Made by a program: the position numbers and the translations under genes. A stretch of DNA of 64,000 bases from NCBI GenBank assembly GCA_964034945.1, contig OZ035960.1, positions 115,671,824-115,735,823 of the forward strand, given 5' to 3'. Shown piece by piece: positions 26,845-39,400 of this stretch (positions are counted from its first letter, which is position 1; every line of letters starts with the position of its first letter). The stretch comes from Chrysopilus asiliformis. Lineage: Eukaryota > Arthropoda > Insecta > Diptera > Rhagionidae. The notes beneath the pieces were generated by a model. The model was not told where the DNA came from and made no database searches. It saw only the letters and a list, made by a program, of their open reading frames with translations.

Positions 26845-29800
26845 ATGGATCGCGCAGGAAAATTAGAAACCCTCGAGACGCTATATAATATGTTCAAGCA
26901 GGACTGTGCTTTGATTGAAGCAGACTTAACAAAATGCAAACAAAAGGTAACCTAATTTTTTAGCGTAAAGATAATTACTACACAGATTACGGTATATCAC
27001 GTAACTGGGGCCCCACCACATGCGAGAGCTTTGTTGAAAGAATAGCTAGGCTGTGGGGCGGAGCGCTAGCTACATTTGCGGTCAGATTTGGGAGGTCATA
27101 TTGACTTGTGAGATAATAAATGTATACGATCTGAACATTTTCAGGCAGAGGAGACCTTTAATCTTGCACAGGAGCATTTAAACGGCGAGTGTATTAACAC
27201 GGGGCTCCTGACTTATGACTACGCCACGACAAAGATTTCTAATCTCACTGAATTCGTTCGCCGGTGCCATATAGTTTTTGAGCTTTTCCGCCACAGAATC
27301 AACAATGCGCCGCAGAATTTGGCAATTACTGTGAACTCCGTTCCTACCACACCAGATCTTGCACAAAGACAAGTGGCGGTGGCGACGGAGACGCATTTCG
27401 AAAAGTACACATATCCACAGCCGATTTATGGCAAATGTAAGGGATTTCCCATATTCCAATAAATTTTATTTAATTTTCGTATAAATTCGCAGTTAAAAGT
27501 GGGTATGAAGGGGAGTGTATCATTACTTACGTACTCAATGCCAAACAGAAGCTCTTCTACATTAATGAAATCGGAAAGTGAGTTTTTTTTAAATGTTTAT
27601 ACATGAAATTCAATTAAAAAAATTGATATCTTCCAGCACCGACTACACGGAGAGTGTCTCCGATATGCAAAAGTATTTTAGCGACAATAAAATATCCGAC
27701 GATTATTTTCCAAGAGAGGGAGAAATCTTTGCCGTTGATTTGGAGAACTACATTTTTAGAGCCGTCCGGCAAAACTACGCCGATCCCCAACAATTTGAAT
27801 ACAACGTTTTTCTAATTGACGTTGGGGAAGATTTACTGGTCACTGGAAACATGAAGTTGTATCCACTACCTGAGAAGTATCAAACAATACCATCTCAAGC
27901 AATTCTATGCAAATTGGAAGCAGTAAATGATGAAATTGTAGTAAAATTGGGAGTTTTTTCCACAAAAAAAATTATTTTTTTAGGTAAAATATGCTGGAAG
28001 TCTGGCACTATCAAAGTATTTGAAGAAGAATTTATACGTGAAACATTCATTCGTTGTACTGAAACAAAATGAGTAAGGAATATTTTCTTATTTGAGGGTT
28101 GGTCCATAAAATACGTCACACTTTCAAGGATGTGTATAATAGTGTGATAAGAATTCTAAATTCTGTTCACACCCTCATCACTATCTCCAAAATTCTAACA
28201 AATAGTTTTTTTTTTTTCAGAAAATGTTTGGATTTGGAATTAATCAGGGAAACAAATCCATTTAAGACTGAAAGCGTCATAAGTGATTCCAGCTATGAAG
28301 ATTCACAGGTATGTAATAGAAGAAAATACTTGGCTCTTTGAATCAATTCAAAAAATGTGAACAAAAAGCGTAAAATTTGCTGGGCGGCTGCTCTCATGAT
28401 TGCCCAATTTTGAACAACTTTTGCAGGATTGCCGCGGATGTGCGAAAATTCAAAACTTCCGAATTGTTTTTCACATCCGCTTTCGCATCTGCAGATGTAA
28501 AAAAAACAGCATATACGGCAGTTCTAATTTTTTTTTTGGTTATTTATGATCACAAAGTTTTTACTATTCATGAAAATTTGGGCTTTTTCATCTGATCTTA
28601 GTGAAATATTTTTGTTTCTCATTTTTTGCATTCTATCGAATTTTTGTTTACTCTGAGTTCTTCAAACTATTTGAAACAATTTCCTATTTCTGCTATTTTT
28701 AGGTTGAAACAGACAGCCAGCAAATGATATCGAATCCATTTAAATCATATTTACGCTTGAAAAACTCTAAAGACGCCATCAAATTCACCAAAAGTGTTGT
28801 TAGCCATTCGATTTTAAATGGCCGCTCGATTAAAACCGAATCGAATATTTCGAAGGAAATCCAATTTTTAAAAGAAGATACTTCACAGAATAATACAGGC
28901 GAGACCTCCGAAAAGGACGCGAGCTCATCAAGCCACGAAGAGGTTATAAAGAGATATCCAGTCAATAGGGTTTTCCCACGACCACCGAAAAATGTATCGC
29001 CGCCTACTAAAGTAGAAAAGGTGAACCAAGCCACGGAATTAACACCGGATGAACTCGATATGTTTTACGAGGAACCGTTGGGGACAACAAATGCCATGAA
29101 AGCGGTAATGGGCTATGAGCCAAAAGATGATAAGAGAATTTGTCGATATTATGATTCTACGACGAAGGGCTGTTTCAAGGGTCGAAATTGTAGATTCGAA
29201 CATGTGCCCAAAATTAAAGGTAAGTCGGGAGAAAACTCGACTATTGCGTTGTGAAAAAAAAAAACGAAAATCGAGTATAAAGCTTTAGTTGCTGTCCATA
29301 AAATACGTCACCGTAATATTAGCCTTTTCGGAACCCCATTATCCTTCATTTTATCTTTTCACATGAACTGTTGTCTTGTATACCATTTTTGTATTGCCCC
29401 TCTACCTCTTGACAAATTAGTGACGTTTTTGATATACAGTTCTTATAAAAAATCAACATTTCTTTCATTCTAACAAAATTGTCGTTTCACTCTTACAGAT
29501 GGCTGGACTCGCGATACATCAGAAACAATCATTAATATACCAGTTGCGGAAACATTGCCAAAAAACGGTAGCGTCGTTAAAATCATACCGTCACATATTG
29601 TTACTACAGAGAATTTCTTCGCACAAATGGTACAACGAAATCCGAACACACCATCTTTGCGGGAATTGAATTACAAAATGAATTCCGGAGAAAATGTTTT
29701 AAAATATAAAAAAATGACCAGATCACCAGGTAAATTAAAAAATCCGTTACTAGGTTTAAGTATTTTATATAAGTTTGAGGAATACCTAAAAAAATTCAAA

Positions 29801-31348
29801 AATCACTTTTTTAACCATTTTCAAAAAAATGCGGTATCCTTGCGGGCCATCAAGTAAAAATTTTCAAAATATTTGGCATTAGATTCGAGATCAGCGATCT
29901 CAAAAGCCTCTATTACAAATTTCCCCGACAATAGGAAATTTATGTTAGCAATATGGAACTATCATGCGTACTTCCTGTTCCGTTGGCCTGCGGATTTTCA
30001 CGCAGATAGTCACACACTAAAATTACATATCAGTTGGCAAACTCTGATGAAAATCGCTTTAGCGGTGGAAGAGGGGGTTGGCGGGCGCGGATTGGGTAAT
30101 TTTCTTTAACGGAAGGTGCTTGTCAGCGAAGTCCTTTATTCAATATATCAAATCTTTATCGGTCGAAGGGTTTAAAAGTTATCAGAGGAGAGGCCAACCC
30201 TAGATGCGGACGCACACCGCGTTGGCAAGCATGTAGACTGGCGCTAAAGTGGCCATTTTAGTTTTTAGAACGCGTACAAACGAATATGATGTCACTTGGT
30301 GGTTTTCGGGGTCGCTGATCACGAATCTGGTGTTGGAATTTCAAAATCTGAAATGGAAAGTTCTAAAGGGATAAAATTACTTACCTTATAAGCTATAACA
30401 TAAAATTTCACAAGCAGAATAGAACTTTAAAAAATTTGTCTCTTTTAACACATGAAATGAAGAAAAAATCGGACAGAATATGGCCAAATATCAAACACTT
30501 TCCATTAAAACAACTGAATTTTAATTGCAGCCAGACTAGAGTTGGTCATTGCACTTTACGTGGATGGACTTTGGTACAGAGCCCGTGTTTTGGATCTCGT
30601 TGATGAAGAATCAGTAAAGGTATTAAATAAATTTATTCTTATTATGTTTGTTGGTAGCAAAACCTTGTCGTTGTCTATTTTGAATATTTCGAAAAATTGT
30701 TTTCAATAAACTCTACATACAACATAAATTTATTTGGCTGTATTTAATAATCACGCAATGCAATCAGGCACGCCATAGCTCGATCAGATGTAAAATCAAC
30801 ACTTTCTCATTAAATTCGACTTTTTCATTCAGGTTTTCTATGTGGATTACGGCAATTCCGATATAGTTCTAATAAGTGATCTTCGTCTGTGGGAAAAACA
30901 ATTCGCTTACATGCCATTCCAAGCCATTGGATGTCGTTTCTATGGAATTAAGGAAATTCATACCAGAGCAGCAGAAGCACAAGAATATCTTTGCAATAGA
31001 GTTACTAATCGGATCTGGAATGCGGAAGTTATGTAAATTGACCTTTGCTTTATGGGATATTCAATAAAATACGTCACAGATTTCGTAGGCGGTATAAAAA
31101 GCCGCACAAAAATGATGAAAGAACATGAAAAAAACGAAAAATAGCGTGACGTATTTTGTGGGCAGTCCCTGAGAACAACTAAATTAAAAATTTCGTTTTT
31201 CTTTTCTTGTAGAGATAACATTCACATGCTAACTGTCCGATTGTATAATGATAACGGACTAGACATTGGAGACGAATTGATCGAGTGTGGCTTCGCTGAG
31301 TCCTCACAGCCTGTCTACCCACATTATGATGCTATCATACCAGCATAG
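26845..31348 (+). CDS. Two-Tudor, CCCH zinc-finger protein (Krimper-like)
   Basis: Eleven exons (26845-26946, 27145-27436, 27493-27577, 27637-27922, 27984-28072, 28221-28308, 28703-29219, 29499-29729, 30531-30619, 30833-31032, 31213-31348) close in frame to 704 residues. The N-terminus is helical (LETLYNMFKQDCALIEADLT). A first, diverged extended-Tudor region covers about residues 170-285 (core FEYNVFLIDVGED). A CCCH finger lies near 460-485 (C in RICRYY, TKGCFK, GRNCRF, H in FEHVPK). The second Tudor (about 567-680) is canonical: DGLWYRARVLDL, VFYVDYGNSD. Two eTudors, one atypical and one with an intact aromatic cage, match what is known of Drosophila Krimper, which brings together PIWI proteins in germline piRNA amplification. 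That assignment is inference; another piRNA Tudor protein is possible. Three introns hold related short transposons, and intron 4 is just 61 nt. Confidence 0.85.
28095..28150. mobile_element. One end of a TGTCCATAAAATACGTCA-family element, Tudor intron 5
   Basis: GGGTTGGTCCATAAAATACG followed by TCACACTTT matches the ends of the other family members. I could not find the opposite end before the next exon, so this looks like a truncated or solo end. Confidence 0.5.
29290..29442. mobile_element. Diverged TIR element, Tudor intron 7
   Basis: About 150 bp. The left end is GCTGTCCATAAAATACGTCA; the right end reversed is AACTGTATATCAAAAACGTC. The right end is more decayed than the left. Confidence 0.5.
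31053..31170. mobile_element. TIR element, Tudor intron 10
   Basis: About 118 bp. The left end is GGGATATTCAATAAAATACG and then TCAC; the right end reversed is GGGACTGCCCACAAAATACG and then TCACGC. It fills most of a 180-bp intron, only about 20 bp after the splice donor. Confidence 0.65.
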
Positions 31349-31461
31349 TTCAAATTTACATTTTATTTTGTTTTTTACTTACAAGACATTTTTTTTAAAT
31401 TTTTTTCGTTACGAAAAACTTTCGTTATATGTAAGAAAACTAAGAACTGTTAAATTATGGA

Positions 31462-31474
31462 AATAAAATTTATT
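31462..31474. promoter_or_regulatory. Back-to-back poly(A) signals of the Tudor gene and CPSF2
   Basis: AATAAA on plus (31462-31467) is separated by one base from TTTATT (31469-31474), which is AATAAA on minus. It lies 114 bp past the Tudor stop and 17 bp past the CPSF2 stop, so one near-palindrome can serve both convergent genes. Confidence 0.7.
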
Positions 31475-31490
31475 TTTCTACTTTCTAAAT

Positions 31491-34487
31491 CTAGACTATT
31501 GCGTACTGCTCGTATAATAATTCCCTTATTTTATAGTAGTCCTCCGACAGGCAACCTTCGATTGTCACTCGTCCGGTGTCGATTCTTCTCAGCGCTAATG
31601 TTCCATTATTACACCAGAGAATACCACCGGAAAATTCCGAATTGATGTTGTTTTTGAGCAGCACCTGCTTGAAGTCGGATAATTTAAGTTCATTTATCAA
31701 CACCGAATTATGCGTTGGAATATCATCCGCCTCTAACGGTTCTAACGTTAAAATCTTTCTATCTTCGTCTGTTTGTTCCACTTCCATTTGGTTATCGTTC
31801 GGTGCGTTTTCAATATTTTTGTTTCGAATAGCAATTACGGCGTCTATCCAAGCAACCTCCGCATCTTTGCTTTTTTGGAATTGCAGCTGCGACACAATAC
31901 CCTCTGTCAAGCGGACTTGATAAATGTGAGTCTCTGTTGTTGCGTCCACCACCTGAAATTTTTTATAAGTTTTTAGTTGTTTCGCTCGACAGATTTTATA
32001 AATTAACTCAAAAGGAATTCATTTCAGCACTTGTGTACTGGACGACCTTTAGTTTTACATTTTTTTTTATCGAATTTTAAACAATTGTAAATTGTTTAAG
32101 TGTCAAAATAATAAACTTTTACTTAGATATATGTCATACCAACGCAACGTACTTGGTATGACGTGATTCGACGTTTTTTCTTCTACAGAAAATTCTTATT
32201 TGCATAATCTTTATTTGCTATTATTTTATTTGCTTACTTATACGAAAATAAATCTTTTATAGAAGGAAAAACATCTAAAATTGTTTGGTTGTCTTTAAAA
32301 ATCACGTAAAGCCATATCTCTTACCTCTCCTTTTTGCGGTGTAAACACTCTCGCTCCGATATTCTGTTGGCAGTGTTTCGCTACAGTTTCAGCCGCCTGG
32401 GGCAGACCCCTCACAACAATTACACGACGTGGTCGAAGCTGTGATAAAATTTTCAACATTGATTCACCATCGGATCGACCCTCGAAGTCAATAAACTGGA
32501 TTTGTGCATTGATTTCGATCAATTTTCGGCTCGTTGTGCATTTTGTTGGTTTTTCGATTGCCATCACATCTGAGATTGAAACGAGATTTCCATTAAAAAA
32601 ATACTGACTAACGCAAAATTTAATTTTTGCAAAAAATTAGCAGCATCATTGGTCGAGTTGTTTATAAAGAAAAAGGGGAAAAAACCACCACAAATATTTT
32701 TGCCTTGCCAGATCCGAAATTTTAGAACCTTTACTCGTACCGCAAAAATAAAATTAACAATAAGTAATTACCATCATCTTCGATAATCTTTTCCTTCTTG
32801 ACTTCTTCTAATTTCGCCGTCTGGACGTTCTCTTTATTATCCTCGCCATTATAATCCGGCCCCATGTCGACAATTCGATAGTCATCCAACTGGATGATCT
32901 CCCCATATTCATCATATTTAATTTTCTCCTCGTGAAACGGAAACATGACATGTTGTTTTCGGCTGGTTTTGAAGAATCCAACATGAGATCTACCATCTGG
33001 ACGAACGACAATATCGTGTTTACCGGTTATGATATTCATTTCTAAATCATCTTCTGAATCCGAGCTACTCTCGTCCATATCACGCTTAATTATCAGCCGA
33101 TTATGTTTTTCGCCCTGTGTTCGCATGTATTCCTCTAATTCGGCACCCTCCAACTCCACACGTCGTCGAATATCCAATTCGATCTTCCTACCATCCCCAC
33201 CGTTGTCGATTAAGTCTCGTGCCAAGGTTCCTGGAGAGGTTCTACACGGAAATCCAATAAAATATTTATTAACAACGTTCTAAGTCTATTAATTTCCTAC
33301 CTTGATGTTAAAATAATGCTGTTATTCGGATTATTGGCCCACTGTACAAAGAGCTCCCGAGTGAATCCACTTTCCATATCCAAAGTGCTGGCCAAAACCA
33401 CTTTAGGGCTAGGAACTTTCGCCAGTTCTTGTAGATTGTGGCACAACTGCATGTGTTTGAATTGAAAAGGATTATTGCGGGCACCTTCGAAGGACTTCAT
33501 CAGTTTATCACTCATCCATTCAATTTGAGATTTGGCAAACTCAACCACATTGTAGCTGACGTTGGTTAAAAGCGCCAGCGAATAAGCCATCAAGCCTGAA
33601 TCTTTATTCTTCCATAATTGATCCAACATATGTGCCAATTCCAAGACCCGCCCAGCTGTATCTACCGTAAGCAAAACGTTTCCATTATTGCGCATCGTTT
33701 GCAAAATGTTTGTCATCAATTTTTCATCCCTCGCCCGACGTCGTGCTTGCTGGTATTTCGCGTTCAAGCAGTCTGTGATTAAGAGTGAGGGTCTCTGTAG
33801 CTTCTCCAATTCACAGCCATTCAAGTGACGCTCTTTTTTGTGGTTGAAATCTGTCGCATAGACGATGTCCTCCTCGCCCACTTTCACTATCTTCCAAATG
33901 GTGCCACCGATCATGTGTCCCGCCGGCATCGGGGTTATCGTTATTCCGTATCCTTTGCCTACAAAAGCAATTACATTAGAAAATCTTGTGCAGAACGATG
34001 TTAGATTTACAAACCCTTCATGGACACACTCTGATTGTACTTTAGCTGGATAATCTTGTCGAAAGCGGCGTCCACATCGTCCAAAGAGAATAATTCAAAG
34101 TCGTACATATTATAGTGCGACATGTACAAATCATACATAAACATCTGACCCATCTTATACACTGGAATAGTGGCATAAATTGGACAGTTGAGACCTAGTT
34201 TCCCGACGAGATACGGAAGAGATCCAATGTGTGAAGGATCCGGATATGAAAGTAAAACTGCGTCTATTGTGTGGACATGCCTAGAGCGGAACGATTGTCC
34301 ATAGCATTTCGAATTGAAGCTATTGGAAAATGATTTACCTTTTCAGCTCCTTCATGAAATTCTGGTCAAACTTCTCGTCCCAGCCACAGTCCAGCAATAT
34401 TCTCACCTCGTCCACCTGAAGAAGATAGCAGGGAGGCGATTCGTCCATCGCTCCCGAAAGCGTGTGTAGTTTAATAATCGACGTCAT
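31491..34487 (-). CDS. CPSF2: CPSF2 (CPSF100): cleavage and polyadenylation factor subunit
   Basis: Six minus-strand exons (34487-34339, 34280-34015, 33958-33301, 33241-32772, 32569-32325, 31952-31491) give 749 residues; human CPSF2 has 782. The metallo-beta-lactamase fold starts at once ([29 protein letters not shown]). The zinc-binding H-x-H-x-D-H motif is replaced by [13 protein letters not shown], as expected because CPSF100 is the inactive partner of the CPSF73 nuclease. The beta-CASP part has [20 protein letters not shown] and the C-terminal domain has [20 protein letters not shown]. An acidic insert ([13 protein letters not shown]) is family-typical. It acts in the nucleus in mRNA cleavage and histone pre-mRNA processing. 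It is convergent with the Tudor gene, 142 bp between stops. Confidence 0.96.
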
Positions 34488-34839
34488 CCTGGTTTCAACT
34501 AAATTATCTTTAATTTATCATAGAAACGTTTCACAAATACGCATCGATCGAAAAATGCCGGGAAACAAGAAATCAGTAAGCTGTGGAAATGGTCTAAAAA
34601 ATGACAGACAGATCAGTGAGTCAGATGTGTGTTAAAGCATAGCCGAAATAGAAATTTCAAAAACAGCTTTGTTGTTTAAAATTATAGAGGTATTTTAAGA
34701 AATGCAATTGGTTCACAAAAAAAAATGTGAACAGCAGATGACTTTCTTATATAAATCTATATTTTTGGACAATTTACACCCGACGAATAAAATTTTAATT
34801 TACATAAAAATATGAATTTTAATTTTACAAAATCTGAAA

Positions 34840-35400
34840 TATCTCGATAACGGTAAAATATATCGATTTACAGTAAAAGGCAAAAATATAGAGGATTTTA
34901 GTATCTTTAATTCTTCTTTTGACTTACCGGTAGTTTGCAAGCAATTCACAAAAAAAATCACTTTTTAATGAAAATATCTTTATAACGGTAAAAGATTGAA
35001 TATTGTTCAATTCATCAATGTAAATTGAAGCCCTTAAAACTCGTTAATTTTCGAGATAATCCCAAAAGACTGATTTTTTTAAATAACGGTATATCTCGAT
35101 AACGGTTTAAGATGCGCAGCTCTAGGGAAAATACAAAAATGTAGGAAATCCTATTGTCTTCAGGTCTCGTTTACTGAAAAAATAAGTAGTTTCACAAAGT
35201 AGCGATGAAGAGCTGAAATGTAAAGACTGCGATTTTTAAAAATCTGCCATTATGGTTACTTGCGGTTAACGGATTTCCACTAAAGGTTGATAGGATCGTT
35301 CCATTCTAGGACCAAACACGCCTGAAAATTTTCATGGCTCTAGCTTTATTAGTCTTTAAGAAATCATTGCACAGACAGACTGACAGACAGAAAGACATTT
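34840..35400. repeat. Interspersed repeat copy A
   Basis: Shares an ordered series of motifs with 61310-61630: TATATCTCGATAACGGTTTA, GGTTAACGGATTTCCAC, a GTTCCATTCTAGGA block, ATGGCTCTAGCT and a CAGACAGACTGACAGACAG tail. The order and spacing are the same in both copies. The unit is non-coding, with an internal tandem of CTCGATAACGGT. Confidence 0.65.
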
Positions 35401-36050
35401 TAATATTACTCCAATCGACTTGGGAATGCTCGGGAAATGTTTTTTAGGCAAAATTCAGATTTTCATAATAGATTTTATTGCAAAACATAATACGTAATCC
35501 TAATTTTCGATGTTTCAAACTCGTATTTCACGAAGATCCTCTTCGATCCTATAATTAGCCACTAAATTTGTTAACAAAAATTACTTTCCAAAAAAAAACA
35601 AATAATCCGAATAATTGACCTCTAGTGATTATTTTTTTACAATCCTTACCACCAAAATCCATCTCAAATGACTTTCTTTACCAGCCTGAAAAAAATAAAT
35701 TTATTGTCTAGTAAATGAATAAAAAATGCAATAAAATACTTGTTATGACAATAATGTAATAATTTATTACGCTATATAAGCAGATAACATAGTTTTTTTC
35801 ATCTTATGGTAGTCATGTTTTGTTTTACAAAATATTTTTATGGAAATTGTAGTTTACTACTTTCATACAACATAAGTTTTCTGTTCTGTTAAAATTTCGT
35901 GTTTAATGCGAAACAAAATTTAAAAAAAAGAATTATTTTCCTCTTCGAATATTTGATTTAGAATTATCATTGTCAAAATCCAATTTACTGAAATTCGTCT
36001 TAAATGGTTCCCAATGAAAAATAAATATATATATTATGCCTTGTGACAAT

Positions 36051-36187
36051 TCATTTATTTGATACTATTTGATACAGTGGCACGATTAAGAAACAAAACA
36101 AAAAAAAAAACGAAACAAGGGCAAAAACAAAAAAAAAAACGAAACAAAGGCAAAAACAAAAAAAAAAAAAGAAGAATCAAATAAATG
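36051..36187. repeat. A-rich tandem repeat flanked by a 13-bp inverted repeat
   Basis: TCATTTATTTGAT (36051-36063) and ATCAAATAAATGA (36175-36187) are perfect complements. Between them are two copies of a roughly 29-bp unit, CGAAACAAGGGCAAAAAC plus an A run. Confidence 0.6.
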
Positions 36188-36206
36188 ATGCATATTTTGT
36201 GTGTTG

Positions 36207-36336
36207 CTAGGGATGTTTATAGGAGGTCCTAATAACGTTCTTTGTGCCGTAAAAAAAGTTCTTTTAGGAGACTCTCCTTGGGCAAGTATACTCCGGACGA
36301 AGATCGATTGTTGGGATGTCCTAAAAACATCCCTAG
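36207..36336. repeat. Small inverted-repeat element downstream of eIF4G
   Basis: CTAGGGATGTTTATAGGA (36207-36224) mirrors TCCTAAAAACATCCCTAG (36319-36336), 17 of 18 bases. About 130 bp in all, 89 bp beyond the eIF4G stop; MITE-like, no coding capacity. Confidence 0.6.
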
Positions 36337-36424
36337 GACGCCAGTCGCGGAATTATATTTAATATTCTATTGGCGTCCGCAATTCATTCGTATGAAGGTG
36401 GACAACCAGCAGAGGATATTTCTA

Positions 36425-39400
36425 CTACGTAGGAAATTGCACGGGGTCAATTGTTTTGCATTGCAGAAACGAGTCTTTTGACTTCCAATTATTTCTGCGT
36501 AAATCAATGACGTCGAGAATCATAAAACGAATTCTACTACTAATCTTTGGTGACACTGCTCTACGATTTGCGATGTTCTGCATTTTATTGAAAACATCAT
36601 CCAGACAGTAGAATTTGCCACGTTCCTTCTTTGGTGTTTTCTCCAACTTCTGACCGACTGTAGTGACGAGCTTGCACAGACACTCAAGCTTATCCTCGGA
36701 TGTCGGATCTAGTAGCTTTGAAATGCAATCATCGATTATGAATCCGGTTAGCAGTGAACATTTGAACAGCTCTCCTATGAAACGAACCGTACCAGTGCAT
36801 CGTCGACGTATTCTCCCCTCTTCCTCCTCCAACTGGGCTTTCAACTCTGCCTTTTTTTCGGTATCTTTGCTGTCTTTCATGCTTTTCATAATTGGTTTCA
36901 ATTTATGCTCCTTCGCTTTCTGATCGATTACATTATTATCGAATTCGGTTTGAGTTCTATCTATTAGAATGTTCTTGAATTTAATTGTACCACCCCTAGA
37001 AATAGATCCAGTTGCCTGTTTCTCATCGGCAGCTGATTGAATATCGTTCTCCGCTAGTTTTTGGCACAGACATGCGTATGTTGTTGAGAAATTTGGCTCG
37101 TCTATTACCTTCTCGAAAATAAGCACCATAACGTCGCTAATCTTCTCGGCCGTGTCAATTCGTAGATTTATTACTTCGTTAACGAGCGACGCAAAATTAT
37201 CGGGTGTCAATTTGTTTAGAATTCCACGGACCTTTCGCAGCAGGATCTCTTTGGCAACTTTCTCGTCGGGATCTTTGGCATCGATATTTTTGTCTATCAA
37301 TCGCATCGGCCGCCATGCATTCTCTGTCAAATTCAACTTCACTTCATCGTGTAGTGATAAGCTAACATGGATTATCTCTGACCTAGCCGATTTCACGGGA
37401 GGTTTCACAGGACCTACTAGGGATGCTGTCTTTAGATACGGTCTGGTATGGCTGGTTCTAGCAACTGTTGACGGTGAACTAGTCGCATAACTCTCACCAC
37501 CACTTCGATCCGATTTACGCATGAATGGCGGCATCACGGACTCTGGCAAGGGTCTACAGAGGACCGGAGAGGTTGTCTGACGGCTAAATTCAGGCGCAAC
37601 TTTCGAGGCTGGTGCCTCCCGAAGTGCGTACAACTGCTGTAGGCTGTACGTCAATCGATCGTCGGTTCTCACCGCTGGGGTAGTTGTAGATATGGTGTCT
37701 TCGGTCTTGGTTTTATGGTGGTGTGCTTTCGACGAACCGGATTGAAAGGATGTTTTTCTCTTAGGCACTGCGGAAATTGTCTTCGAAAATGATGCTGAGG
37801 GGATTGCGGAATGTGTTTCTGTTGGTTGGGTAGGTGATGGTGAGAGCGAAAGGGTTGGCTTCTCTTCGGGATTTTGTTCTTGGCTGAATGTAAAGCCATC
37901 TCCTCCGCCAATCGTTGTTGCACCTGGTGATGGTGCCAGGGTCGTCGATAAAACATTAGCCACTGATTTTTGAATCTTATTGGTCTCGTTGGTATCACAG
38001 GCGGTGTCAAGAAAACTTGAATCTAAAATGGAATGTAGAGAGGAAAAATTACTGTTGTGGTCATTGCAAAACTTTCATCTGAAATAAATGACATTTTTCG
38101 AAATTACGCAAGAACCGTTTTATTTTACTTAAATTTGGTTACATGCAGTTTTCCCCAAAAACTCAGTTTTGAAAGAAATTTCAAAAATCCTTTTAAAAAA
38201 TGTATGGGAAGTACCCGTTATAGTTAGCGTTACTTTTATTTTACTATTATCCGCTATATTTTATTGGTGACATTTTTTTATTAGTGTAAAAAATTCGAAA
38301 AAAAAGAATTAAAAATAATAAATTTCTTTACATTTTTGCATTTACCGTAAATTGATATTGTTTACCGTTATATTCCCATTTATTTTTTCAAATTCCTCAA
38401 AAATTCTCGCTTTTAAACTTATACTAAATGCATTTAAAATGAAAATATGTAAACAAAATCTACTAAATAAAAATTCCCAAATACCTGGAATATCACAAGT
38501 AGAAGATTTACTAAATTCATCAATGGATTCGGCTGGGAATGTTGTTTGCTCCTCATTGGAACTGTTATCCTTTTTGTCATTGCGACTGCTGAAATCATAG
38601 TGATCTCCATCGCCGGCAGAGCAATACTCTTCGGCCACGATTTGATTTTGATTTTGGTCTGCGACGAGGCTAGAACCAGCTGCTGATACTTCTTGAGTAA
38701 CATTTTGGGGGGTTTCTTGTAGAAAATTGAGATTCGAATTGCAATCTAATGTTGATTTCATTGAGTTGTCGTCTGGGGAACTTCGATCTTGTTGGTTGTC
38801 TGGAATGGATTTGGATGTTGCACTGTCCAATTGTTGTGGTGTTAAAGAGTGATGATGGTCTGAGGAAATTTTTTCCTGCCTGATAGAATCATCGGTCGGA
38901 GCGACGTGTGGTTTCGGTGTGAACCCATTGTTATCAGTATTATTAAAACTGTTGCCTCTATGGAAATTGCTTCTAAGATTCGTCGTGTTGCTTTTGCTCC
39001 ATGACCGGCCTTGCTTATCTTTTCGACTGTTCCGTTCTTGAAACTTTTGTCTCTTGTCCTTAGGATTTCCGAATTGTCGTTGCTTTCGATTATCGTATCT
39101 CCCCAGCGATGGATCCTGATCAGCCTCACGATCACGTACTGTTGATAATGCAGGAAATTTCTCAGACCTTTCTTGTGGAATCACTTTTGGCAACTCCGGT
39201 TCATCGAAACTTCCAAATTGAAGTGTAGACGATTGATCGGTTGAGATTTTCGACAACTCATCTGGTGAAGCGGATACTTCCACATCGCGGATCGTTGATT
39301 GATTAATACAGTCGACTGATATCTGTTGTGTTACCTCAATCTCATTGGGAGCGATTATTGGCTCAGTATATTGGAATTGGCTTAGAGATTCTACATATTC

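Larger units (their letters stand above)
34488..36424. other. Region between CPSF2 and the eIF4G stop codon
   Basis: A+T-rich, with an interspersed repeat (about 34840-35400) and two small palindromic structures (36051-36187 and 36207-36336). No coding exon was found on the minus strand, which matters because a normal eIF4G would continue into this region with MA3 and W2 domains. Confidence 0.6.

Noticed and set aside
27923..28072. Reading straight through after LCKLEA in the Tudor gene
   Set aside because: That reading hits a stop; a 61-nt intron (27923-27983) restores a Tudor-type segment and keeps the frame to the end.
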